From contig SMSO01000037.1 in assembly GCA_004764695.1 (NCBI GenBank), forward strand, positions 914,247 through 978,246: a DNA stretch of 64,000 bases, written 5' to 3'. Both the position numbers and the translations under genes were made by a program. Under the pieces are notes generated by a model. That model had not been told where the DNA came from. It saw nothing but the letters and a program-made list of their open reading frames with translations, and ran no database searches. This document shows, one piece after another, positions 19,882 through 29,682 of the stretch. Position 1 is the first letter of the stretch, and each line of letters starts with the position of its first letter. The stretch comes from Schizochytrium sp. TIO01 (Eukaryota; Sar; Bigyra; Thraustochytrida; Thraustochytriidae).

Positions 19882-20970
19882 TCAAAAAACGCGCCACGAC
19901 GAGTGTGACGCGTCCTTAAAGGACTCTCTTCGTGTGATGGGGCTTGGCTTCTCCGGCATTGGCGCCGAAGAATATGCTGGGCCTGGCTTGCCTTGCGGGT
20001 TCGCTGGAGCAGCAAATGCTGCAGCCACGGTCGATTTGGGGCCAAGACCTGAAGCCTCAGAAGCACCAGTAGCTACACCCACAGCAACTACGTCTCTAAC
20101 AGGGTCAGCTTCAACCTTTCCATCCTCAGCGTCCTCTTCTTCATCATCGTCATCGTCATCATCATCGTCAAGGATATTGCGGCGCTTTTCGCCGTCATCG
20201 TTGTCTTCTTCGTACCCAGTTTCGTCGAGTGTAGCTACGCCACCACCCATAGTTTTGGCATGGTGTACTTCGTCATCACCACAGCTTGTGTTCTCGTCAC
20301 CATCGTCTTCATCATTCTCCAAGACCTCGTCCTGCTGGTGCTGCTGTTGTTGGATATTGAAAACAGAGTCATCGTTGGCGTTGATTTCACTCGAGTTTGT
20401 TCCGTTATCTTCCATAGTGTTGCTCTGATCTATCTGAACGTCGTCGTCGTCGAAGACGTGGGTGTCAGCAGGTTCCGTGAGAAGGTCCAGCGAGGACGGC
20501 GTATGCTTCAGCTGTCGAGATGAAAAGAGCGGTCCCACAAGCGAGTGGTTTCTTGAAATCTTTCTCGGTCTCTCCACAAGAGCGTCTTCGTCATCGATAA
20601 GAGCATCCTCAATCCCAGAGGCATTCTGCGGATAAGTTGTAGACGCCAGCGAAGCTAAGGATGGAGTCCTTGCCTGCTTCCTTCCGAGAGAATCGCTGGA
20701 GATGCTGCTGGGTCCTTCATTGCGGTCGCTATCGATAAAACCTTCCATGCTTTCATTGTCAATGGCATCGGGGTTCTTGTTGATGTCGTTGTCGTCAACG
20801 TTGTCGTCGCCGGCGAGGCCAGGAAACATAGCCAGCGTGTTTTGACGAATCAGCAACGGTGCGTTGCTATCTTCAAGATTAGGTTCGACGGCGGCAAGCT
20901 TGCGTGACCGAGGTTTCGGGAACGGCGTCACAGGCTCCACCATTCTTGCTGTCGCTGCTGTCTCTGCCAT
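19882..20970 (-). CDS. Acidic, low-complexity hypothetical protein
   Basis: A 362-residue protein dominated by Asp, Glu, Asn and Ser, with an uninterrupted Asp/Glu run near residues 270-286 encoded by GAT/GAC and GAA/GAG repeats. It looks intrinsically disordered. Short basic patches (KPRSRKLA near 20-27; RPRKISRNHS in the middle) could be localisation signals or phosphorylation sites. No folded domain is recognised. The start is an ATG on the complement. An opposing plus-strand frame covers half of it, but its Ser runs simply mirror the Asp-rich repeat, so the minus strand is preferred. Nuclear or chromatin-associated roles are common for such acidic proteins, but nothing here proves that. 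Confidence 0.6.
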   Translation of the reverse strand: MAETAATARMVEPVTPFPKPRSRKLAAVEPNLEDSNAPLLIRQNTLAMFPGLAGDDNVDDNDINKNPDAIDNESMEGFIDSDRNEGPSSISSDSLGRKQARTPSLASLASTTYPQNASGIEDALIDDEDALVERPRKISRNHSLVGPLFSSRQLKHTPSSLDLLTEPADTHVFDDDDVQIDQSNTMEDNGTNSSEINANDDSVFNIQQQQHQQDEVLENDEDDGDENTSCGDDEVHHAKTMGGGVATLDETGYEEDNDDGEKRRNILDDDDDDDDDEEEDAEDGKVEADPVRDVVAVGVATGASEASGLGPKSTVAAAFAAPANPQGKPGPAYSSAPMPEKPSPITRRESFKDASHSSWRVF

Positions 20971-21872
20971 GGTCGTCTTCGCGTTCTGAGCTTTGCGGAA
21001 TTGCTTCTCAAAATGGTGCTGTCGCTTTCTCCATTTCTTTTGAAGAGATGAATTCTGATCTTTAAAGTTTCATACGCTAAGCACCCATTAAGGTTTACGC
21101 TAACAAACCCGCAAGAAATAACAAATTGGATGTTTTCTTTCGAGATAAACAAACACCTAAAACTATTGTGGAGCAGAAAATCAACAATCCGAGGGTGAGT
21201 CAGTCGCGCACCCGAGTCTTTCTACGCAGCCTCAAGCAGGCCCAAGAAGAACTGCTGGGAGTCGAAAGAGGGCTAGCCTCAGGGCCCTCCCCCGCCTCCT
21301 CCAAGGCTTTGTCGTCCACAGGAAAGCTCAAGGCCTTCGCTTCGCGCCCGCCGCGTGCTGTGGTTCGTTCTTCTCTTGTTTTTCTTATCCCATCCATACA
21401 ACAATGACAACTCTAAAAAAAACATTTCTGTTGTTTATTTATAAACAAACCAAACAACTTTGAAGAGAAAAACAAAAAGAAAAACAAAAGAAAAACAAAA
21501 GAAAAACAACAAAAATAAGCAGAAAAATAAGAAAAACACTCTTTTCTTCTTCTTTTCATTAATCCGTAAAAATGAATCGATCGATCGTAGACGAGTTCTT
21601 CTGTCCTGGCGCTTCTTCTTCTCTTGCTCTGGATCGACAGGCGCATGGCAAGCAGCGACCGGGGCGTTGACAAGGCGGCGCGCGTGCTGCTACTGCTCCT
21701 GGCTGCCCAGCCCGCTTGGAGAGGCTGCCTGTAGCGCCGAGGGCGTCAATCCAAGCCAACTGCGTGTTCTGGACGTACATCATGATCAGCCCACTCGAAG
21801 GAACCGGTGCAGAACGGACACAGAACCTCATGATTCTGCTCTCTTCTCATTAGTTTTGGCTTCTCACTGAAC

Positions 21873-21952
21873 ATTCGTGGAATGAATATCATTCGTGGAG
21901 TGAACATCATTCGTGGAATGAACACCATTCGTGGAGTGGATATCACTCGTCC
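21873..21952. repeat. 18-bp minisatellite, about 4.4 units
   Basis: Four consecutive 18-bp units (starting at 21873, 21891, 21909 and 21927) of consensus ATTCGTGGARTGAAYAYC plus a partial fifth. Units differ at a few positions, alternating A/G at the tenth base. There is no spacer, so it is a tandem repeat rather than a CRISPR. Confidence 0.9.
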
Positions 21953-22106
21953 ATCCAACCGAGATCCGTCACCGAGTGCTACCCTGATTCGCTCATTTTG
22001 CTGTCGCTGCTGTGGCACCATTTGCTTGTTGTCTTTCCTGATGTCCTTTCGTATGCTCGAAGCTGGAGCCATCAAAGAATGCCAAGGCGGTCAACTTTGT
22101 GTGTGG

Positions 22107-22107
<1 letters not shown>

Positions 22108-22151
<44 letters not shown>
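22108..22151. repeat. (CAAT)11 microsatellite
   Basis: Eleven perfect CAAT units in 44 bp. Likely length-variable between strains. Confidence 0.95.
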
Positions 22152-22152
<1 letters not shown>

Positions 22153-22705
22153 CTGCAAAGCAGCAAGGCTTGATCAACTCTCTGGCGGCCCTGCATTAAT
22201 TCCGTTGCTGCTTGCTCGGGGACAAGAGGTCTCAGCAAGTCCAAGTCAAAGTTCGTTTATCTCAACCTTACATTTACACTGCATTTCCGTTTCTACGATT
22301 GGCATTGATTGAGGTTCTTGTCATATATAGTTCGTATGTATTCTTCCTCTATAATCTGTAATTCGATACTACATCGCTATTCTCATGTATGTGTTCATTC
22401 CCCTATCTACCTACTAGAGTGAAGTAGCCTAAGCTAGTCTTACTGCCAGGTAGTGGTTCGTTCCATTAGCAGTAGGTTCCTGTTCTGTTGCAATTCTTTG
22501 CGCCATGGCGATGATTTTGGTCACAATTTGGGGCCCATGGAAAGGAGTTAAACTACAGGAGCTGATTAAAATACAGCCCCTCATTTTAGGACATCGCTCC
22601 ACATTGTGATACATACATGAACAATTAATTGGTTACCTAACAGTAACAGAGGTGATTGGCATTGCCGCAGTTCACTCGTGCGGAAAGAAATTCCTTCGCT
22701 GGACG

Positions 22706-23971
22706 ATGCAGGCACTCCTTTCTGCCTCGCCTCGCGTAGGCCTCTTTCGCGCGGTCAAAGCCCCCGCGATCTCTCGCCAAGTGTCGTGTATTGGCTCAGG
22801 AATTTATGCGGGCGCTCCGCGAGCATGGAGGTCTCATGAGTGGACGGCGACCTTGACCACCTCAAGCACCCCGAGCTCCACGAGCTCCCTGGGCTCCTCG
22901 AAACCTTCAGACAATTCGACGACCTTAAATTCTTCAGACGAGTCTTCGAAATTGGTTTCTGGTATAACGAGATTGTCAAAGGCTGGCAAGGCAAGCAGCC
23001 TGGGAGATGATGCAAACTCCAGCGTACTTGTTGGAGATACATTTGAGGATTCTAGCAAAGGAATGACTGAAGATGAAGAAAATTCGACTATACAAGAGCA
23101 GGGTAGAACAACTGTTCGCCTTGCTAAATTTATGGCGAATGCAAGGTTCGCGTCTCGAAGGGAGGCCGAGCGAATGATCAATGAAGGCAAGGTTCTCGTG
23201 AATGGGGTTCCAGGAGATGTGACGACCTTCGTAACAGATGACGACAAGGTCACTGTTGAGGGTGAGCGAATTGTCAGGTCTGAAGTGGCAAGGTTTCACG
23301 GTGATGTTTTCTTATGCTATAAACTGCGTGGCGAACTTGTAACGTACAATGATCCAGACGGACGACCCACGCTGTTCCAGCGTTTGGAACAGATGGGACT
23401 GCCTAAAAATCTCATCTCTGTGGGCCGCCTTGACTTTGAAAGTGAAGGCCTGATCCTGCTCACCACAAACGGAGAATTTGCACGATACATGGAGCTTCCA
23501 GAAAGTAACATTGTTCGTAAATATCGTGCTCGCATCATCCGAGGTGTCTTTACAGAAAAACATCAGCAGCGTCTCGTGCAAGGAATTACTCTCCGGAAGG
23601 GCGTTGAGTACCGACCTATCGTCGCTGTCGAGCGTCATACAGAGCACAAACACAAAGCTAACATCCGTAAGGACCATTTTAAGCTCAAAGGCAAGAAGCC
23701 AGTGGAGGAAATTCGTCACCAATGGCTTGATGTTCTCGTTACCGAGGGCAAGTATCGTGAGGTCCGCCAGGCCCTCGCCTCTATGGGACTTGTCGTCGAT
23801 CGCCTGATTCGTCTTGAATACGGTCCTTATGCCCTTGGTCAGATCCAGCGTGGCGATGTTCTGCGGGTAAGTCGTCGGGATCTGCTGGCAAAGGCCGATC
23901 GTAAACAAAAAGCGAGACAAGGTAGAGCCAAAGCGAAGGCAAAGAAGAAGAAACCCGTGGACAAACAATAG
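22706..23971 (+). CDS. RsuA/RluB-family pseudouridine synthase, organellar
   Basis: A 421-residue RNA pseudouridine synthase. A Ser/Arg-rich N-terminal extension (1-130) with few acidic residues in the first 50 looks like a mitochondrial presequence plus linker. An S4 RNA-binding domain follows at about 136-190 (LAKFMANARFASRREAERMI). The catalytic domain begins near 200, with the motif GRLDFESEGLILLTTNG and catalytic Asp at 243. The C-terminus (about 395-421) is Lys/Arg-rich. Family members modify uridines in rRNA (bacterial RsuA, RluB, RluE, RluF), so mitochondrial rRNA is the likely substrate (inference). The frame is open 54 bp further upstream from a GTG, but 22706 is the first ATG. Bacterial-type ancestry via the organelle is expected. 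Confidence 0.9.
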   Translation: MQALLSASPRVGLFRAVKAPAISRQVSCIGSGIYAGAPRAWRSHEWTATLTTSSTPSSTSSLGSSKPSDNSTTLNSSDESSKLVSGITRLSKAGKASSLGDDANSSVLVGDTFEDSSKGMTEDEENSTIQEQGRTTVRLAKFMANARFASRREAERMINEGKVLVNGVPGDVTTFVTDDDKVTVEGERIVRSEVARFHGDVFLCYKLRGELVTYNDPDGRPTLFQRLEQMGLPKNLISVGRLDFESEGLILLTTNGEFARYMELPESNIVRKYRARIIRGVFTEKHQQRLVQGITLRKGVEYRPIVAVERHTEHKHKANIRKDHFKLKGKKPVEEIRHQWLDVLVTEGKYREVRQALASMGLVVDRLIRLEYGPYALGQIQRGDVLRVSRRDLLAKADRKQKARQGRAKAKAKKKKPVDKQ

Positions 23972-25083
23972 TTAGTTTTCTTCAACCCATCGAGGATAGA
24001 AGTTTCTCACTTGCTAGTCAGATGAAGCTTCACTCGATTTACGGCAGAGAAATGAGATCCAATCAAACCCGTGTCCTCTTCCCTATTCTACATTTGCATG
24101 TTGCCGTTTCATGTAATTCATCGTAAACAAATTCCTTTAAACAAGCTTTCTTTGAACTTTCGATTTAATTTTGGGATGAGCATTAGATATAATCAGGGAC
24201 CTTTAATCGTTTGGGCTTACACCTATCATGAGTTACGATTAAAGGATGTCATGTTTATCTTGATGCTTGTAGAACAATTTTTGAAAAGTCAGCTTATCTC
24301 CGCTCGATGCTCCAAGCCAACGAGACTTCAATTATGATTCTTAAACACAAATTTTAGTTAGATGCAATAATGATAACATGTATTGATATAGTATGCCAAC
24401 GTTCAAGCAAAAATTTTAACAATTACTGGATGCTTAATCAATACTGTTAAGATCATTTTTTCCCTTTTAATGCATGTCAACTTCACCAGTTGTGCTATAG
24501 TTTGAAAGCATATACGAGCTACTACCATAAATAAACAATCCACATGGCTTTCCATTTCTTTTCTTTTTCGAGGACGTGAAAAATCAGAGACAGCAATCAA
24601 AGACGCATAAAACATCGAGAGTTGCGAGAGAATGGTTTTATTTCTTATTACATAAGGAAGGATTTTCTAAAATCTTAAAGAAATAAGGAAAATAAGAATA
24701 CAGGTACGATAGATAGATATCTACCAACGTTTACATTGCGCTCTTCCTCCACGTTGGAGCTGAAATAGACTAAAAAATTAGAGACATAAAAGAGAAGAAA
24801 TTATGTTATAATGTATCATGTTCGGTTTCCAGATGTGTAGCAGAGTTGAGGATAAGGAAAGGGGGGGATGCAATAGCTTCGCAATTAAAGAGCAGTGCAT
24901 CATTTCTAGATTGACTGACTTTATTGCGCTCTTATAGCTATAGCTGTTTTTATTTTATCAGAGCTTTGTTCAACGGCACTGGGTTACAAAATTGAATTCC
25001 ACGTGAGCTTAGCGAGTGCGGTTAAGAAATCTAGATTCAGCCGCGCGCTAAGGAATTAGCAGATGTTCGAATAGACTAGAGAT
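23972..25083. other. Convergent 3' spacer
   Basis: About 1.1 kb between the stops of two convergent genes, AT-rich and without a credible frame. It presumably contains both polyadenylation regions. Confidence 0.5.
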
Positions 25084-26079
25084 TTAATAGGACATGACTT
25101 CGACATCACTGCCGAAAGGATCAAAACGAACGGAACCGTGCCCATTCATGTATTGCGTGCAATCCCTGCCGAGGGCATCAACAGCGCGACCAACAATGAT
25201 TACAGCCGGGGACTCGACAGACTCTGCCTCGCAGATGGCAGCAATTGTCTCCACAGTGCCACGAACAGTGCGCTGCCTGCTTGTGGTGGCTTTCTCGACG
25301 ACCGCTACCGGGGTGCTAGAAGGGTATGCCAAGTGAGGCATAGTCAAACGAGACATGAGCTTCTCCATACGGCTAACAGACATGAGAAACACAGAAGTAC
25401 GACCAGCATAGTATGGAGCCACATCCCGAGGCACAGTATCGTTCATGCCGTGACCAGTAGCTACCTGCAGCTGATCCGCCACGCCGCGGGTTGTTACAGG
25501 AATGCCAGCAGCCAACGGTGCGCTGAGACAACTGGAGATGCCAGGAATGACCTCTACGGCAAATCCAGCACGACGAAACACCGCAATTTCCTCGCCTCCA
25601 CGACCATAAAGAAAAGGGTCGCCACCCTTGAGCCGCACAACATCAAGTCCTTCCTGAAGAGCAGCGAGAGTCCACTCGTGCAATTCATCTTGAGCTTTAT
25701 TGGCGCAACCTTTGTACTTGCGGGAAAGCACAAGACGGCCATTTACAAGCGCAAGGATATCCTCCGGTACAAGGAGATCTGCAATGACCAGGTCTGCCTC
25801 TGCAATTGCCCTTCTAGCCGCAACCGTGAGTAATGCTGGGTCTCCAGGTCCTGCTCCTACAAGTCTGCAGCGAGCGATTCGCCTAGGATCTCTGGACTGC
25901 CTTGAGAATAGCAGCTGTGCACGATGCGCAACTCTTTTTGCAGCAGACCTCGTGCGAAGACCATACCCTGCGGCCTCCCACCAGCTGCCCAGCGCAAAGT
26001 AGAAGACAACGGCGAGCACCGTCACGAGGTTGTCGAGGACAGGCGCATCGAGGCTTGGTAGGCCAATATCAAGGCCCAT
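25084..26079 (-). CDS. Uroporphyrinogen-III C-methyltransferase
   Basis: A SAM-dependent enzyme that methylates uroporphyrinogen III twice to precorrin-2, the entry to siroheme, the cofactor of nitrite and sulfite reductases. The catalytic tetrapyrrole-methylase domain spans about 70-320: VGAGPGDP at 74-81, RLKGGDPFLYGRGGEE at 149-164, PGISS at 179-183, an AAGIPVTTRG segment near 190-199 and GHG soon after. The N-terminal 65 residues add a hydrophobic segment (about 18-32) followed by a basic stretch, suggesting membrane anchoring or organelle targeting. Bacterial CobA has neither. It is a stand-alone methyltransferase without the dehydrogenase/ferrochelatase domain of CysG. The start is an ATG on the complement; intronless. 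Confidence 0.95.
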   Translation of the reverse strand: MGLDIGLPSLDAPVLDNLVTVLAVVFYFALGSWWEAAGYGLRTRSAAKRVAHRAQLLFSRQSRDPRRIARCRLVGAGPGDPALLTVAARRAIAEADLVIADLLVPEDILALVNGRLVLSRKYKGCANKAQDELHEWTLAALQEGLDVVRLKGGDPFLYGRGGEEIAVFRRAGFAVEVIPGISSCLSAPLAAGIPVTTRGVADQLQVATGHGMNDTVPRDVAPYYAGRTSVFLMSVSRMEKLMSRLTMPHLAYPSSTPVAVVEKATTSRQRTVRGTVETIAAICEAESVESPAVIIVGRAVDALGRDCTQYMNGHGSVRFDPFGSDVEVMSY

Positions 26080-27821
26080 CGTATCCCCAATCAGAGTTAC
26101 TAACTGACAACGCTCGCAGAAGTTCTCGGGATTGCAGACGTTGTCTACAGAGCCCCCAGCACTCCCGCGAAGAGCTGCAATTCAGGTTTGCATCGCTCTC
26201 GAAGACCTCGTGCGCGCCTCCAATGGTCCCGAGTCTCTCCAATCGTGCACTACACATCCTCCTTAGTAAGTGCTATAGTTTACAATAGTCACTGCTTCTT
26301 TCATGCACTTTTGTCAACAACAGAGATCGCTTCCTACAATAATTTATGGATTGATTGACAATCGTAGTAGCTAACTAAACTAACTCATGCTGTTGCCAAT
26401 CATCATGAGTGGCAAAACATCAGCAGTCAGGGACCTCTCATCGTGCCACGACTATCGCGATCCCCACTGACGAATTGACTCGCTCTCTACCTACGTAAAA
26501 ATAACCCAATCAGCATAAAGTACACATAAACAAAAACTCTTTTCTCTTCTTTAAGTTTTCCCAATTTTCTCTTCTTTTCTTTTCTTTTCTTTTCTTTTCT
26601 TTAGTGTTTTCCTCGACGTCATCTCGGGAGGAACGTCACGCCATGCTCTCTCCCCAAAAGAACCTCCAGGAACGGAAGTACAGAAGGTCCTTGTACCGAT
26701 TTATGGGATACAATAACATGTGACGACTGTGGTGGTGGAGGAGTGGTCTGTCTATAAATGGCCGTCGTAGTACCCATCCATGGCGATTGTAGAGGAGATT
26801 ATGGGAAAGCAGAGCTTTGCCAGGTTGAAGGATGAGTGAAGGTCGTGACAGAGCAGGCAAACTTGGGCCGTTCGGAGAAGGGACTGCAAATAGTCGGACA
26901 CCTGATTCTTGTAGAGAAGTCGGGAGAAGAGGGGATTTGGTGAAAGTGCCCGAACAATCGACGTTTGCGAGCGGAAGAACCTGAACTACCAACCATCGCA
27001 AATATTTATGTAAGCTCTTGCTTGAATCGTTTCGTTGCAGTGATTTTCAGAATTTGAAGGCCAAGTTAGGTGCGGTGTGATCAAATTGTTCATACTATGT
27101 ACAAGCGGGATGGTTGGATGAGTTTATGCGGAGAATAAACCGAGGGGGCTAGACTCTGGGGGGTGTAATATACTCTTGGCGTTGTCCGATGCTGAGAGCT
27201 TAAACGTTCATGGAATAACGATTGAGATGAGTGTGCTTGTGAACACCAGCTAAACAAAATAGCTCTCTTCGGAAAGCTGTGTCATAGCTTTACGACTTTG
27301 AGGGGTTTGTGGTCATTCATGATGATAGCTACAGTTACCAAAAGTGACTATTTTACATTGGAGAGTTATGCGGATTCTCGAATTGGGAAAGGAGCTTCGC
27401 TGAAAGTTGAGATATATTATTTCCCTGCTCTATACGCGAGTCCACTGGTTGATATTGAAAGGCACCGAGGCCTCTCGTCAAATAACCTAACAAGGAAGTA
27501 AGGGACGAATGATAGCTGCAATTACGCACTAAGTGTGGCTCTCCCATTTGCGATTCGATTTAGCTAAGCATGTAGTGTTGTGCTTTGATAAAACTTTTCG
27601 CAATTCTAAATAATGATCATTCAAGGGTCATAGGTAATTTCAAAGAGGAAATATCTTCAACTAATAAAAGAGCTCAGGAAATCAAATTATTGCACGTTTG
27701 TTATGCCAACCGTAGCTGGAGGCAGTTCTTGCCAGGATTCTATAACATGCTTCAATATCAGGCATGCATGCAGGCAGCAACCCCTGGACTGCAAGCCTTA
27801 AAATAAAGCAATTTCGAGGGA
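26080..27821. other. Spacer with a pyrimidine tract
   Basis: A 1.7-kb stretch without a recognisable gene. It has a TTTTC-repeat pyrimidine tract at about 26567-26602. Short frames on both strands between 26.6 and 27.6 kb lack family signatures. Confidence 0.45.
26567..26602. repeat. (TTTTC)n tract
   Basis: About six TTTTC units in a longer pyrimidine-rich run. It could be a promoter-type T-rich element or simple slippage. Confidence 0.8.
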
Positions 27822-28454
27822 TTAACCGTAGCACTTAATCTCAGTGAGATCTCCCTTTGCTGCACTCTGACCACCCTTGACAAGGTAACTCTGGTGATAG
27901 TCTTCTGCAGGCCACCATTCCGGGACTGGTACGATCTGCGTCACGATCTCGTCTTCATACATAGCCTGGGCCTCCTTACGAGATTCCGTAGCCTCACGAA
28001 GTTGGTCATCATCGTGAACGAAAACTACACTACGGTACTGCGAACCAAGGTCCTCACCTTGGCGATCCACGGTTGTCGGGTTGTGAATCTCAAAAAAGAC
28101 GTCAACAAGTTCACGGTAGCTCACGACCGAAGGGTCAAAGACAACTTTGACAGCCTCTGCATGGCCAGTCTCGCCAGTCTTCACCTGGGTGTAAGACGGC
28201 TCAATTTTAGAACCGCCTGTGTAGCCTACCTGGGTCGAGAGCACGCCAGGAATACGCTGGAATTTAAGCTCGACGCTCCAAAAGCATCCTGCAGCAAAGG
28301 TTGCTTCGCTAGCCTCGTGGGCCTCGCAAACGCCTCCCTTGGGCTCCTCGCGGAGCAGAAGTGCCTCGAACTTTGGTCCGATCTTGCCGCTGGCACCACT
28401 GACAGCTGCCACCAGAGCAGCCAAGGCCAGCAAGAGAAAACCTCGCGAACTCAT
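27822..28454 (-). CDS. msrA: Peptide methionine sulfoxide reductase MsrA, secretory type
   Basis: Reduces the S-epimer of methionine sulfoxide in proteins. The 210-residue product has the catalytic GCFW motif with nucleophile Cys57, the downstream VGYTGG segment, and a C-terminal IKCYG end whose Cys208 is the likely resolving cysteine, as in plant-like MsrA. Residues 1 to about 23 are a typical signal peptide (FLLLALAALVAAVSG), so the enzyme probably enters the secretory pathway, which is less usual than cytosolic or organellar MsrA. It is divergent from the Na+/H+ exchanger-like gene. The start is an ATG on the complement; intronless. Confidence 0.95.
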   Translation of the reverse strand: MSSRGFLLLALAALVAAVSGASGKIGPKFEALLLREEPKGGVCEAHEASEATFAAGCFWSVELKFQRIPGVLSTQVGYTGGSKIEPSYTQVKTGETGHAEAVKVVFDPSVVSYRELVDVFFEIHNPTTVDRQGEDLGSQYRSVVFVHDDDQLREATESRKEAQAMYEDEIVTQIVPVPEWWPAEDYHQSYLVKGGQSAAKGDLTEIKCYG

Positions 28455-29682
28455 CCTGCCAAGACTGACCCGCCTTGAGAGCAGACGGGCTTGTTGCGTC
28501 TTTGGTCAGACAGCCAAGCCTTGACTGGCCGAAACCAATTGAGGTCTTGATATTCATATTGATGAAAATCTAGGAAGGTAGTACACTCTAGAGATAACCG
28601 GATACAAAAAATGAGAAAAGGGGCGAATAAGCTGTAATAAAGTTAATGGCAACGTCGTTCAGAGTATATGTCAACTAAGCTCTCCTCCGCTGTCTATAAC
28701 CCGAGCTGACCAAGCTAGCTCGTCTACTTCACAGTTCTTCATCAACGCATATAGCTGTCGAAATTCTGCAGCCTTCGAGGTTGAGCGGACTTTGAGAACT
28801 ACTTCCTTCCCGTGCCATATTTCTGTTTGATGCTTGTATTTAATGGAACCAAACTACTGAAGTGATTTAACTTCCATTGGCTCTTCTTCATAGAGCATGA
28901 CCTCGTCAGGCAGCACGTAGGTAGATAGATACCTCGTACGAGGCAGTTTAGAGTTTCTGACGAAGGCCTTCAACTTGAAACCTGTTTTGCATTCCGGATA
29001 AAAGCATTTTCTGAACATGATGGTCTTTTTTATTAAAAACACCAAAATTAACTGACCTTTCAGTAGAAAGCAGTCTTGTACAGCGAATCTCAGTTGTTCA
29101 AACTATATCCGAGGCGAGCTCAATATCTTGATATAACCATCACACATTTGATCAGATCATTGAGGAGTTTATAAACCAGCTCTTCAAATTGAAGTGACGA
29201 CGGCACCAAGTGTAGCACCATCATTGTTTGTTGCAGTCTCTTCGAGCAGAACACAAAATCAGAACGTTCTTACTCATCTTCATCATACGAACTTTAGAGT
29301 ATATTATAAAATTGCGCGTTTTGGACGAATCTTTAACTGCGAGTTCTAATTTGTAGCAAAGTTCAAAGCCAAGTAAAAAAAGTAAAAGAGGTCCGCGTGC
29401 TCGCATCATCTTCTGAATATAGCATGCTTAAACGTACCTCTTCCGGTCCTATTTCGTGCTTCTGAACATTGATATTGCGGTTGTAAATGGTTTAATTTAT
29501 ACAAGATCAAAAATGTTTTGCTGTTATTTAGATCCATAGTTAAATAAACACAAACCAATAATAAATCTTAATAAGCGGTCCACCCCCAAACCCTGAGCCA
29601 GCGTGGGTCCCTTCCGCGTGGTGAGATCACTCTCTCCATTCGTTACTGCTTTCACTGGCTCTAACTCCCTTCCCGCGTCGCG
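28455..29682. other. Divergent spacer between MsrA and the exchanger
   Basis: About 1.2 kb, AT-rich, presumably holding both promoters. A 54-codon minus-strand frame (ATG near 29018, stop at 28854) has a protein-like composition but no recognised family. Nothing firmer is visible. Confidence 0.4.

Larger units (their letters stand above)
20971..22705. other. Repeat-containing divergent spacer
   Basis: A 1.7-kb spacer between two divergent genes. It contains an A-rich tract (21410-21540), an 18-bp tandem repeat (21873-21950) and an exact (CAAT)11 array (22108-22151). Frames through it are repeat-driven and not credible genes. Confidence 0.5.

Noticed and set aside
19709-20428. 239-codon plus-strand frame with a poly-Ser run
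   Set aside because: It mirrors the Asp/Glu repeat of the minus-strand gene and begins in AT-rich spacer. The minus strand has the longer frame with an ATG and plausible composition.
21873-21952. CRISPR-like array of 18-bp repeats
   Set aside because: The units are contiguous with no spacers, and the genome is eukaryotic.
23312-23968. 218-codon minus-strand frame inside the pseudouridine synthase gene
   Set aside because: The sense strand has clear S4 and catalytic motifs, and the antisense product has no recognisable features.
25138-25833. 231-codon plus-strand frame over the methyltransferase gene
   Set aside because: It is an antisense shadow of a well-supported enzyme.
28854-29045. 63-codon minus-strand frame between MsrA and the exchanger
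   Set aside because: Some protein-like character but no motif and no clear splice partners; not enough to call.
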